DNA from: Hirundichthys speculiger
Lineage: Eukaryota > Chordata > Actinopteri > Beloniformes > Exocoetidae
Direction: 5' to 3'
DNA length: 64,000 nucleotides
NCBI GenBank assembly: GCA_018398805.1
Contig: JAGFBZ010001584.1
Span: 868,001-932,000, forward strand
This document shows positions 1 to 28,190 of this stretch, piece by piece. The notes beneath the pieces were generated by a model that had not been told where the DNA came from, did not search any database, and saw nothing but the letters and a program-made list of their open reading frames with translations. Each line of letters starts with the position of its first letter. The first letter of the stretch is position 1. The position numbers and the translations under genes are program-made.

Positions 1-16686
<16,686 letters not shown>

Positions 16687-16852
16687 CAGCAGATAACAGT
16701 TTCATGCTCTGTTACAGTTTGACACCGTCATCAGGACAGTCAGGGGTAGTTCAGAGGAGACTTAACATCACAAATCACACCTCAGCAGTATATTGAATCT
16801 ACTTAGTGACATAAAATACCAGCGGTCAGCGGTTCTTTTGCAGAGCAAGGAA

Positions 16853-16855
<3 letters not shown>

Positions 16856-16909
<54 letters not shown>
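16856..16909. repeat. (AT)n microsatellite
   Basis: Uninterrupted alternating AT over about 54 bases in the probable 3' UTR of ppp2r5a. Confidence 0.95.
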
Positions 16910-16911
<2 letters not shown>

Positions 16912-17586
16912 GTCAACTTAAGACTATTTTTGGATCTTTGTGGCTGCAGTATATTGTTTGTATGTTTAAAGATGTATCCTGTCGCATTTAGTTTTTGTGA
17001 TTTATTTTTTCTTGTTCTATTCAGTGTATATGTGAGAGGAGAGAAAATAATGACTTGAATTTAATAAGTTCCCGATTGTGCTCCATGTTAGAGAAGCTGA
17101 ATAGCTATTTAAAGATGTCTATTTTTAATGTGCTTTTCTTTGATGCTGCCAATATTCAAATTGTTTAAGATGAGGTGTGTTGGGATTTTCTTTTTTTTTT
17201 TTTTTTTGGTGCAGGTGGGACCAGCTCCATAAACTCTCTATATAGACCCACTTTATATCCATAAAAGGACCAGTAGAAGCCTGGATGCAGTCACGTCTGA
17301 TAGTGAATAGAAGAACCATGGCCAAAAATGACAGATGTCAATGATGTCATTGAAACTATTCGCACATATGAAGTGAAAACTCTGGAAGTGACTTTGCTTT
17401 AGGTTGTGGATTAAGAATTACGGTAAATATCATTTTTGAAACTATTTTTGTGTTTCAGGTGTTGGTAAATATTTTTTTTTTAATTTTGGTGAAATCATAA
17501 AGCTAATTCAGTAGTTACCTACATTTATACGTTTATTCACACTAAAGTATTGAAAAAGGGCTTTCAAAGAATGAAGTGTTTTTGAC

Positions 17587-18577
17587 TTAAAAGAATAGTT
17601 CAGTATTTTTGGTAATACTCTTTCCTGAGATCATGGGTGAATTCCAATTCCTCCCTTAACCCTCAATCTCAACCCTCAATCTCAAAAATGCGCGCTCCCA
17701 CTTAAGTGCAAGTGCTGTCCCGATTATAAGAACGTCAAATTGAGGGACGAGTTTGAGGGCTGTATCGCCCTCAAAATTGAGATTCTCTGGCACCACCTTT
17801 GGGAGTAAGGGCTACCCAGAAGGCACTGGGTAATTTAGCCAAGACATATTTGAAAAGGATGGCACAAAAAAAGCTAGCTACAAATGTATCTTCGTAGTTC
17901 TTAAAGATATAAATGTTACGAAACCATCTTATTGTCTTTGTTTGAGACTTTTTTCATGGATTAACATCGTTGTTGCGTAACATTTTTTTACTTTACGATG
18001 TTTGCTGCCAGTGTTGTGAAATTTCAGAACACCGGCGGTCCCGGCCGGCTTCACGTTACTTGTATACCTTGTTGTGTAGCGACGGAGGACTGAATAATGT
18101 ATCCTCTATTGTGTTATTTGCTTATATTATTTGGAGAATATACAGTGCTCTTTTCAATGTTATCCCTGTGTCATTTCAGAGAATACAGAGACAACATGGG
18201 CTCTGGTACATTTCAGTCTGAAGACGTAACTGCACTCAAGGGGTGTCCCATTTCTAAGTCACAAGATAACCCTTACACTTACTTTCGAGGGTTAAGATTG
18301 AGGGCCAAAAATTGAGGGTGAGGATTGAGATTGAGAGTTAAGGGAGGAATTGGAATTCTAAAAAAAAAAAAAAAAAAAAGCTATAAAAAAAACAAATCAG
18401 AAGCACTTTAAAGCATGCCAATTATCTCTATTTTTTTTCATTTCCCAAACACTGCATTGTCCAAGGATTTTTACTCTTGGAAGTCAAAACCAATGAATCA
18501 CATTGGGCTTAATCAAAGCTGTTTATTTGATTCTCCTTAAAGCAAATGTTTTCCAAAATGATGAACTGTTCCTTTAA
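17587..18577. mobile_element. TTAA-bounded MITE containing a second nested element
   Basis: The outer ends are TTAAAAGAATAGTTCAGTAT at 17587 and, on the complement of the right end (18577), TTAAAGGAACAGTTCATCAT. These form an imperfect inverted repeat with TTAA at both tips. The interior is occupied mainly by the element at 17639-18358. The layout suggests a small palindromic MITE later hit by another transposon. Confidence 0.55.
17639..18358. mobile_element. Inverted-repeat DNA element with ~45-bp TIRs
   Basis: The left end GAATTCCAATTCCTCCCTTA is mirrored by the right end (complement GAATTCCAATTCCTCCCTTA), and the similarity continues through CCTCAATCTC-type units for about 45 bp. The 720-bp body lacks a recognisable transposase. 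I could not fix a clear TSD (left flank GGGT, right flank TAAAAA), so the superfamily is undetermined. Confidence 0.75.
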
Positions 18578-20254
18578 AACAACTGATTTTTAAAAATAAA
18601 AAGCAAGAATGAATAAGCATATTTTGAATTATTTGTTAATGGGATGCAGGATGCGGTTGAGTGTGTATTCATTATGTATATGTTACATTTAGGGGCTGCT
18701 TAAGGGGAAATGCCACTTGGCATTGGATTTTATGCAGTGTATTCTTTCTGTCATTGGAAAAATAAAGTGTCATTGGTTATAGAAACCAGACAGTTTTCAA
18801 AGATAAAAAGCAAAGTCTTTATCTTGTCTTAGCACTTATGTGGCATTTGATACTGCACAAGGTTTTTTGTGTACCAAGGAACTCTTTATAATGTTACCAG
18901 ACAAAGCGTCGTGATGCAGTAATACTGAGAGAATGTTGGCAGGAAACCGGTAGAAAGAACTTTTGACCATCAATGCCTGTTACCAGTTTCTGCTCTGCAG
19001 GCTTTGTAAAGTTTCTGATGGTGGGAGCTGATAAATGTGGTCATTATCTTAACTCTGAGCATCAGAAATCATAGAAACAACTTAGAGAGCTTTTTTAAAA
19101 TTTGAACTGTTCTGTCTGAACCTCGGTGTTTGCTCTCTGTTTGCTCTTTTCAGTTCATCTGTCAGGTCTGGTCTTTTCCGATGCCTTTCTGTCAGTCCAG
19201 CATTCCAGCTTCTGAGAACTTTAAAGAAATTATGTGGGGAGCCTGTTTTGTAATCGCAGATCTTCTATAGGTTTCACCATCAAATAAAGTCTACTTTATC
19301 TTTCTATTAACCACCTGTCTCCTTTTTTTTTTTTAAATCAAGTTAGATATTTGGACAGCAGCAAATCCTGAATTTTCCTCCCAGATTTCATTGCCCAGTG
19401 GCAAAAAGACTGCTTCAAATAATGTTTTTGCTCAACGTTTTTTCCCAGTGCGGGACCAGTTTGTAGCTGGTGGAGGTTTGATACAACTCAACTAGAGCAG
19501 AAAATCACAACCCTTCAGCAGAGATGCACGGAAAGTTTGGCCTCACGTTGATTTCTTTTTAAATAACAGTAACCCTGTGTACTTCACTTCAAGGAAATTT
19601 AAAAGCCTTACAAAATTAATTGCAATGTTTGTGATCATTTAGACAAGTCATTGCTCCACAATACACAGATTTCAACCTTTTTGTACTTTTTTTTTTTTTT
19701 TCCCAGTGAACATTTTAGTGTTCATCAGTGACCATGACAAAGGAAGCTGATTCTGTATCTGCTGGAAGGTTTACTAAATTATTTAAAACTTCAAGTATTT
19801 TTTTTTTACTGGGACTTAACCAGAGTAGGATTCCCAGTATTACTGCCCACCTTCCTCTGGCTGGCTGGTTTCTGGTAGCCTGATAAGGGACCACAAACGT
19901 AATTAATACACCAACTCTGACACACTTTAAAGATAATGTGATAGTACTTTACATTGTTAAACGGCTGTCAGATTCTCATTGAACTGCTTTGTTCGGATCA
20001 ACTGCAGTTTGTTGACAGAAGCATTCACTTTAGCTGTCTGTACTGGAATATTTCAGAAAAATACTCGATCCAGTTTACAGGTAATTTATGGCTTAGAAGC
20101 ACATATGAAAGACAGTGTTCTGCATAACAGTGGCAGCTGTGTTTTCCTGTTGAAAGTGCTTCTGTGACTGGTTTTGAATGAGGGTTTTGGAGAAGCAGCT
20201 GCTCTCTTCTCTTACCAGAACTGCAACCCATAAACAAAATAAAAAAATTTACAA

Positions 20255-20434
20255 GGGCCACCTGGTGGCACAGTCGTGAGGGCAGGCAGCCCATGTACAG
20301 AGCTACAGTCCTCAGGGCAGCAGTTGTGGATTCTCCCAGTCTGTGCAAACCCTTTGCTGCCTGTTTTTTGCTCCTCCCTTCCTGTCTCTTCACTGTCAAC
20401 AAAGGCCACTAGTGCCAAAAAAAAAAAAAAAAAA
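20255..20434 (+). mobile_element. tRNA-derived-type SINE, copy A
   Basis: It starts GGGCCACCTGGTGGCACAGT, a box-A-like tRNA-derived head, and ends with TCAACAAAGGCCACTAGTGCC followed by an A-tail. Copies B (55653-55834) and C (40371-40468) in this window share the CTTTGCTGCCTG and/or AAAGGCCACTAG blocks. A short TACAAG on both sides may be the target duplication. The family name is unknown to me. Confidence 0.75.
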
Positions 20435-20452
20435 TACAAGAATGGTCGAGGC

Positions 20453-20858
20453 CAGTGGTTCTCAAACTTTAAATACTGCGTACCACCTGAGAAACTTCAG
20501 CTCTCTGAGTACCACTATGATGACCAATTTTAAAATATAGCCATATATGCCTTCTCAATTAGCTTTAAACACACAGGAGAGATGTTTATTTCTTATTGTG
20601 GTTATTTATTGTTACCTGAATTGTTACTTTACTGAATCAGACATTTACAACTGTTGCACTGCTACTGAATATGCAACAAATATTTGTTTTAAAGACACAA
20701 TTTTAATTATCTCAAGCTACACATTTTGTTTGAAATGTATTTATAATGCATTGTATATTTCTGAAGTGAAAATGTGGAAAGTCATGACATTCCCGCGTAC
20801 TGCCAAAGAGCGCTCACGTACCACTGGTGGTACACGTACCCAAGTTTGCGCACCACTG
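20453..20858. mobile_element. hAT-like MITE copy 1 with imperfect 8-bp TSD
   Basis: The ends are CAGTGGTTCTCAAACTTT and (complement) CAGTGGTGCGCAAACTTG. The flanking octamers are GTCGAGGC (20445-20452) and GTCCAGGC (20859-20866), 7 of 8 identical. The body is near-identical over long stretches to the copy at 58172-58652. It is non-coding and 406 bp long. Confidence 0.85.
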
Positions 20859-22128
20859 GTCCAGGCCATTACAGCCTGCTTTCACTCCTGGTTGGTACGC
20901 TTTGCTCCACACAAACTCTTTTTGTGGTTTGAAATGGGTAACGAATCACGGGGACAGAAACAAGAATCAGTTCTGACCGTAGACTGATGTGGCGGTAGCT
21001 CTGTCATGCTATTTGTCGCTTTGTGAGCTGCTATTTTAAAGCCTCGTAGGCAGTCGACTGTCACCTTCATGTCATTTTTGGAGTCCCAGGTGACCCCAAG
21101 GCTGTTTTCACACTACATGATGTAACAGCAACTCAGTCCTCCAGCAGGTTTCTACTCCATGTTTTGTTTTTGAGGGGGAAAAAAAGCTTCAGACATGATG
21201 TTAAGGTTCACAGGTGGCGCAACGTCATAACACGAATCCAAGAGGAAAAGCTTGCTGCTTCTTGGTTATGTCTCACTGAATGATGCCTAAACCTTTCTCT
21301 CTTATATCAGGGTTTGTGACACAGTCTGCATCCAGCCACCAGATGGCACTCAAGATGTTCGGCCTCTTCAACATTTGGCATAAATGTACAGAGAATTAAA
21401 GTTCACGCAACACCTTCGGGCCTCACTTTACTTTGCATCATATTGCCTTCTATACTGAATGTACGGTGTGAGTTATATGCTTAAATCATCTGTGGCCCTT
21501 CAACTGTTTCTGCATTTTGGGATTGCATTTTATTTATTTTCATTTTTTTAAATGAATATGAACAGTGTAATATGTACATGTTTTTTATTCATCTGAGGTT
21601 GTTAAAACCTGGTAAGGACTGAATATTAATCATGTTTATTATCCCTGGATGTGCCTTAGACTCTTTAATTTTATTTTTCATATGATGGCATATAAATGCA
21701 GTTTTGCATTCCAAAGCATAGGAAATATAGCTGAAGAATATGAAGAAATAAAATAAATTTCTCAGTGAAAAAGCTTTCACTTTTGAAACAGTTTTGAACA
21801 TTTACATTGTTTTTGTCTTTTTCAGCTTCTGAGGTTGTTCATTTGACTGGTACATCAGTTGAATGATGGAGCTGCAAGCAGACTATCTGCAGATCTAATT
21901 ATGTTTATTATAAATCAACATGAACATTTTAAAGATTTGTCCACAATAATATTGAGAATATCATTTGTCTCAATTTATAAGCTGGGCCTTGAGTTATAGT
22001 AATCTTTGCAGCTTCATGCTTGAACCTTTGAGACCTGTCCTCACACCATTTGAACTTCTGGATCAGATCACATCATCCATATTTTCAGCCAGACTTCCCG
22101 TTCCCATGGTGACGCTCCCACCTCCAGC

Positions 22129-22136
22129 ATAAAAGA
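22129..22136 (+). promoter_or_regulatory. TATA-like box of opsin gene
   Basis: ATAAAAGA lies 50-57 bp upstream of the opsin ATG, a spacing that allows a short 5' UTR. This is a motif call only. Confidence 0.35.
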
Positions 22137-22185
22137 AAGTCAGCCTCTGAGCCGACATCTCGCCTTGACAGACGGCGCCGCACAG

Positions 22186-25100
22186 ATGCCTCTGCACTCC
22201 TCTGATGACAACCGGACCACCTCAGTGTTCTCCTCCAAACTGACTCCAGCTGCAGACATATGTGTGGGACTGGCCATCCTTTTTGTTGGTATGCACAGTT
22301 TTCTGTTTCTACTTTTGTTTTTTTTTTTTTTGTTTTTGTTTGTTGTTTTTTTTTTTTTTTGCCTCAGCTCAAAACATTTTCAGGATTCTGACAGGCAGCA
22401 GCCACTTGCAGTATGGTCTAACTAAGATGTTATGGGAAGTCTCCCAGACTTTAACACGTTTAAAAGTGGAACTTAAAGCAGCAGCAACAATTATTCAACC
22501 TTTTTGGCATATTTGAATGCTAAGTCACAATTCTGATTTATTCTCATACTTTATTTATTTATTTAGCTTGGTTAATGATAATGAAACAATGTGTGAGATA
22601 TTTTGTTTTGTCAACCTGATCAGTTCTGCATGTTCTTGGGAGAGCCTTAAGTCAGGTAATTAATGAAGCCAAGATTCTTACAAAAACAATAATAATAATA
22701 ATATTTTTTCCTCTTGGTAATTTTGATAGTTAATGATATAAAAGGATCTAAAGGAAAATGTACTTTTCACATCAAGTAACTTGGTACATTCATATAAGTA
22801 GAAACAGAAATTGAAATTACACTTTTGTCATGAAAATGTTTGCAAAAACCAGGGGCATAATAAAAACGGCTTTATCTTCATTTTAAAGGCTTAGCAACCA
22901 TGGTCAATGAGCCAGATGAGCAGTTTCAAAGAGAACATTAAATTTTTATAAAGTACTTCCAGATGACTTACCTTTTGTAAAAGTAAGATCAACTTTGAAA
23001 AAAATCCTGTTTTAAATATGTCTTTTAAGGAATAATGCCTAAAAGCAACTGTGAAAGCATGGTAGGTGGCAGTGTCATGGTATGGGGGTTTCATTTGCTG
23101 CATCAGGAAGGAGGTCACTGATTCCACTATCCATAATATCAAAAAGTTATTAAAGTAAGAGATTATCTGTCTAAAAGATGAAGATTAAAAAGAAGTGGTC
23201 AAAGCATTTGCAGAGTAACATTCTCACTTCTTCCAGCTGTAGGAAGGATGGAAGAATGATCACAAATTTCAGCCAAACATCTGTAGGACACTATTTGACA
23301 AATCTGGCAAAAGTAAAGGTCCAAGGTTGTGATTAACTTTGCGCAATAAAGAATATTACAACAAAAAATGATTGATTTTAAATAACTAATAAATATACTT
23401 TCTGTCTGCTTCACTGTAAATTTGCCATTGTTTACCATCACGTTGACCACACCCACTTTGAAAGATAACATTCATTCAAATGTGAGTTAAAATGATTGTT
23501 TCCTCCAACGTCAAAGGAAAAAATAATGAACTCAGGGTTAATGTTAAGAACAAAAACAGGTGTTTTTCTTGTCTTCTTGTGTGGCGTGCAGTTCTGCTCT
23601 CTGTTCTGGGGAATGGCCTGGTTCTGGTCATCTGTTACCGCAGGAGGACGAAGATGGCGGGCTCAGAGCTGCTGTGCATCAACCTGGCCGTGGTCGACTT
23701 CCTGTGCTGCATCTGCTTCTACCCGCTCGCCATCCTGTCCTCCTTCCGCCACACATGGCTGGGAGAAAACTTCACTTGTGTCTACTATGGCCTCGGCTGC
23801 TACGTCTTCGGCCTGTGCGGCATGTTCACCATCACTGCAATCAGCATCACCCGCTACCTGAAGACCTGCTACAGCTTAGTTAACAGTGAGGCTTTGTTTG
23901 ATTTGGATTTGGACAAAAAAAAAATGCAGATTTAAGAGTAGTTTTAGTTTTTTGTTTTTTTTTTTTTTAGATTCCAACAAAATGTCAATTGTTCAATCAT
24001 TGTCATGAAAGTCTGTAACTAAGTTTTCTGCTTTTCCCACGTGACAGCTGTGTGGCTGAAAGGAGCCAACATCCGGCTGATGTGCTGTGTGATCTGGTTG
24101 GTGTCTGCGGTGTGGTCCAGCTTCCCTTTGTTTGGCTGGGGCGAGTACGTCCCTGAACCTTACGGGTTATCCTGCACCATCGCCTGGAGGGGCTATCATT
24201 CCTCAATGAAGGACGCCTTCTATGTCATCTGCTCCTTTGCCTGCTTCACCCTGGTTCCTGTCCTTCTCATTGTGGTGTCCCAGTGTCTGATCCTCTACAA
24301 GGTGTCTCGCTTCTCCTACTTGCTATCTTCTAGAGGCATCCGCAACAACCTGCGCCATACTGAGAAGCGAATATCCATGGTGAGCTACAGCTTGATCTGT
24401 TCATGACTGTGTCCTCTGCTTAACTTGACTTTATTTGTATGTTTGATGCCCTTTTTTGTGATTTTTATGTCTATTTTTCAAGCCTTTCAGGGCTAAAAGT
24501 CCGAGATAAGTGTCAGTGAGTAAAAATGTAGTCAACTGAAGCACTGATTACTGAAAACCCCACAAGTCACATAAGTCACAAGTGTGACTTAGTAATTAGT
24601 AATAGGTGCTTCAATTACTGAAGACTTATTGGACTTTATTTTTGCAAACTTTCATCTTGGGCTCAGCTATGACACGGCAAAAGGACAACTAAAAAACTCT
24701 GACTTTTACACTCTTGCAGAATCCAGGTATTAATCTGGCCATTAAGAAGCCAACACTGGCAAAAAGTGAGGCAAGAAGTGGAAAATAAGAAGCCTACTTA
24801 TACCCCTATAAAAGGCGGAAACTGCTAATATGCTCCTAAACTGATCAATCCGAATACATCCTAAGTGTTAAAGCAGGGACGGCTCACAATGTGGATCCAC
24901 CACCTTGTGTTATAAACAGTAACTTTTTGAAGTCTGTTCAATGATGATGGTATTATAACAGTGGTAACCTACAGTCATGGAAAAAATTATTAGACCACCC
25001 TTGTTTTCTTCAGTTTCTTGTTCATTTTAATGCCTGGTACAACTAAAGGTACATTTGTTTGGACAAACATAACGATAACCACAAAGATTGCTCATAAGAG

Positions 25101-26520
25101 TTTATTTTTAAGAGCTTGATATCTTAACCATTTTCCATGGTTTTCTTGATTATAACCTAAATCACTTAAGTTTTTACATCAATAGCTTTGGCGTTGTACT
25201 GCCAAAAACACTGCTTTTATGAATTCAGTGTTTTCTTTTCTGTCTGTTTTAGTCACATGATGACGTTTAGTGGTACCAGGTATTAAAATGAACAAGTAAG
25301 TGAAGAAAAAATGGTGGTCTAATAATTTTTTCCATGACTGTATGTGATGACATAGTCGTGTAACATATCACCGAAACATAAGAGCACCACAAGTCATCAC
25401 AGCACTGATTCAGCAAATTTAGGGAAAAGAGATGTTAGGACACAGAAATGGCAACAAAATCAAGTAACTGCAGGCTGCTCGAGTTAAGCGTGAAATTTCT
25501 CCGATGATTTGCATCACTGTACTGTATATGCCATACTGAAATGTTCCAGTATCTATATCTATACCTGCTTACTTCTGTAAGAGATGTCTACTGACAAAAA
25601 AAAGCAAAAAAACAAAAAAAAAAGAAGACATCAATGAAGTCGCAGTGGGGGAGAGAGCTAGAGCAGCCATCTGGTTTCAGTTCTGAAGTATCCCTTTTAG
25701 TAGGAACAAACTATCAGTTTTTGCTTGAATAAAAAGTGATTTTCAGGAGAAATCGTGTTTCTGTAGAGGATTATCATTACCACATGACTGTATTTAGTCA
25801 TGTGTTAGGCACGTTACACTCAATCATTCTTAGTGACCCAACGACTGACAACACAGGATATTTTTGGTAGCTCAGTCACATGAACACTGGTATGTTTTTT
25901 TCTCAGCGTAGTCTCCTAAGAAACCTCCAGCATGCATCATAAAAGATGATTCATTGATTTTCTGTTTTTACTGCAAGCTGTTCTCTCTATTCTGTGACTT
26001 CCTTCTCCAGATGTTCTTCTGCATCAGTTTGGGGTTTGTGATGGCCTGGGCCCCTTACGCAGTGGTGTCCTTCCTCTTCATTTTCCACAGGGAGCACTGG
26101 TATATGGCTCCAGAGGGTTTTGTTTTACCGGCCCTCTTTGCCAAAAGCTCCCACATCTACAACCCATTCATCTACTTCTACTTCAACAAAACTTTCCAGC
26201 GAGAGCTGCGTTTCCTGCTTCTCTCGTCTTATCACAAGCTGGGTGGAAACCGAGTCGGGGTGCACATCTCCACGGCCCAGCAAGCACCCCACCCCATCCA
26301 CATCCAGCTCCAGGAGCGAGGCCGAGTCCAAAGGACGAACTTTGAGTTGTCTCTGGAGAAATGTCAAAGCAGGAGCAAACCCAAGAGCAAAATGGTGCTC
26401 AGCGGCAGCAGCCGTGTTCCTGGCAGGCAGGTGTTCGGCTGCTGGGCATCCACGTCGAAGAACACCGCCACTATCAAGAACAATAAATCTGTTAAAGACT
26501 ACCAACCTGTCTCCATATGA
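22186..26520 (+). CDS. Non-visual opsin, Opn5/neuropsin-like group (four exons)
   Basis: A seven-helix G-protein-coupled receptor that would bind retinal. Exons: 22186-22288, 23592-23885, 24048-24379, 26011-26520; phases agree and give 412 residues. Start: ATG at 22186; the upstream in-frame start at 22165 is TTG. Features: N-terminal glycosylation site NRT, GN at residues 41-42 in TM1, D70 in TM2, disulfide Cys97 and Cys175, TRY (121-123) in place of DRY, WAPY in TM6, the Schiff-base Lys288 in FAKSSH, and NPFIY starting at residue 294, keeping the Lys-to-Asn spacing of bovine rhodopsin. The equivalent of rhodopsin Glu113 is Tyr100, while a Glu181 equivalent (Glu169) is kept, as in bistable-type Opn5 relatives. 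EYVPEPYGLSC and RYLKTCY resemble Opn5. The exact paralogue (fish opn6, opn8 or opn9) is not resolved. Confidence 0.9.
22930..23330 (+). mobile_element. Decayed Tc1-like transposase fragment in opsin intron 1
   Basis: At about 23053-23100 the + strand reads SMVGGSVMVWG, matching the GGSIMVWG core of Tc1-family transposases, followed by a broken frame. No terminal repeats were found. The rest of this 1.3-kb opsin intron is AT-rich with poly-T runs. Confidence 0.55.
24972..25340. mobile_element. Tc1/mariner-type MITE in opsin intron 3
   Basis: The ends are CAGTCATGGAAAAAATTATT on the left and its inverted match on the right, and the inverted repeat runs through TAGACCACC (about 29 bp). TA dinucleotides flank both sides (24970-24971 and 25341-25342), as expected for Tc1/mariner insertion. 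The 369-bp element has no coding capacity. Confidence 0.85.
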
Positions 26521-27569
26521 ACTCTGCCTTTTTATTTTTGCTGAAGGACAGAGAGTGTTTTAATTGAGTTTTGCTCAACTCCACACAGCTATCACCTAAA
26601 ACCTCTGCTCCTGCACTGACTCACTGAAGACTCTGATCATTAATCAGGCTCATGTTCAGAATTTTATAAATCATTAAGCTTAAACAGTAAATTTAAAAAA
26701 TATGGGGAGGGAGCGCATTTACTTAGGGAGCAAACTCTGAATAGTGTATTTGTATAGCACATTTTGTGTACAAGTTAATTCAACGTGCTTGAATAGTGTA
26801 ATTTATATCATAAATTTGCGTCCTGCTATATTCAGTATTAACATCCAGAAAGATGCAACTGGGCATCATTGTTTGCATCATTGCCACTACTACCATCACA
26901 GCCCCAGCAGAACATCTGTGTCAGTCTCTGCCTCAGAAAGTGCTGAATGGTTTAATGTGATATTAAACCACAACTGGAGAAGTTCAGTGGACAACCCCCA
27001 TGTAATTAACTCCAATTTTACCATCATCTTGATGGAAAGAGTGGGAAACCTGACTGTGAAATGTATATTGTGTTTTTGGAACATCTGTGAATCTCTCCCA
27101 GTTTTACAGTTATGATTTTAATTGTCATTAAACATAAAGGACCAGGAACACTTTTTTTTTTCTTTTATGTTTTCTTCTTCTCTCTTAACAAATGATGGCA
27201 TTAGATGCCCACGTGTTTGTACTGTGTTTGTAATAGTTGCCTTGTTGTTCAGTCCCATATTATAAGAACAACATGCTGAGATTACAAAGTTCAAGTTGGT
27301 TTTTTTCAAGTGTCTATTTATACATTTCCTGTACATTTGTACATAAATAGTACAGAATTCAGGCCTTAAAATTTATGTTTTACCATACTCAGATTCTGCT
27401 GACAATATAATAAAAAAAAAAAAAAAATCACATTTCCATAACAGAAACTGAAAACCTTATCAAAAAGCATACACACAGAAAACATGTCTAAACTATTTAA
27501 CTGGTATTTGACTCAATATTTTCTTGTAAAAAAAATAAAGGACACTGTCAATTCAGCATGTATAAGCAT

Positions 27570-28190
27570 AACTTCCTGAAAAGCAACAAAACTGAAGTGT
27601 TGATGCGTACCCCACCAGCGAAGGACAGAGACAAGGATGGACCAAGAATGACTGAGGTGGAAGTGAGAGCAGCTTTGAAGATGAAGAACAGAAAGGTAGT
27701 GTAGAAAGAGCACTACTGCAGTGTTTGCTTTGAGAATGCTGATGGAGAGATACAGGAAAGGTCCAGAAGAGTTGCACTGTGTCTTTGTAGATTAAGAAAA
27801 AGCTTATGACAGAGGGAGGAGTTGTGGTATAGAAAGATCTTGAGTGGCAGAAAGGTGTGTTAGAGCGGCTCAGGACATGACTGAGAGCAGCATGACTGTG
27901 GTGAGGTGTCAGCAGGATTAACAGATGGGTTTTAATAGGACCGCATCAGGTATCAGCCCTGAGCCACCTCTTGTTTTTCATGGTGATTGCTGGGTAGATG
28001 GAGGAGGTCAAACAGGAGTCTCCGTAGATGTTTGTGGGTGACATTGCAATCTGTAGAGATAATAGGGAGCAGGTGGAAGAAAACCTAGAGAGATGGAGAT
28101 ATGAGCGAGAGAGAAGAAGGTAGAGTAGAAACAACACAAAGGATCAGTTCAGAGAGGGAGAGTTACAGAAATTCTTCTTATGAGCCATTT
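27570..28190 (+). pseudogene. RTE-type LINE reverse transcriptase relic
   Basis: Frames on the + strand, broken by stops and shifts, retain the family order: an LHCVF-D-like block with KAYDR-type remnant near 27775-27815, then ERLRT/MTESSMTVV-like near 27870-27905, then SALSHLLFFMVI near 27955-27990, then VGDIAICR (the YADD region, decayed) and EQVEENLERWRYE near 28065-28105. This order matches RTE-clade LINEs of fish. Heavily decayed and without defined ends. Confidence 0.6.

Larger units (their letters stand above)
16687..18780 (+). other. ppp2r5a: ppp2r5a 3' UTR (probable) with poly(A) signal
   Basis: Sequence after the TGA. It contains an AT dinucleotide run (16856-16909) and a nested pair of inverted-repeat elements (17587-18577). 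The best poly(A) signal is AATAAA at 18761-18766 followed by a GT-rich stretch; an alternative is the AATAAA near 19284. UTR extent is inference, without transcript evidence. Confidence 0.5.
18781..22185. other. Intergenic region between ppp2r5a and opsin
   Basis: No conserved coding exon was recognised. It holds a SINE (20255-20434) directly followed by an 8-bp-TSD hAT-like element (20453-20858). A TATA-like ATAAAAGA at 22129-22136, about 55 bp before the opsin ATG, is a plausible core promoter for the next gene. Confidence 0.55.

Noticed and set aside
20547..20987. 146-residue open frame between 20.5 and 21.0 kb
   Set aside because: Most of it lies inside the hAT-like MITE and does not resemble a transposase.
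22165..22185. Upstream start of the opsin frame
   Set aside because: The codon at 22165 is TTG; the first ATG is at 22186 and gives a plausible opsin N-terminus.
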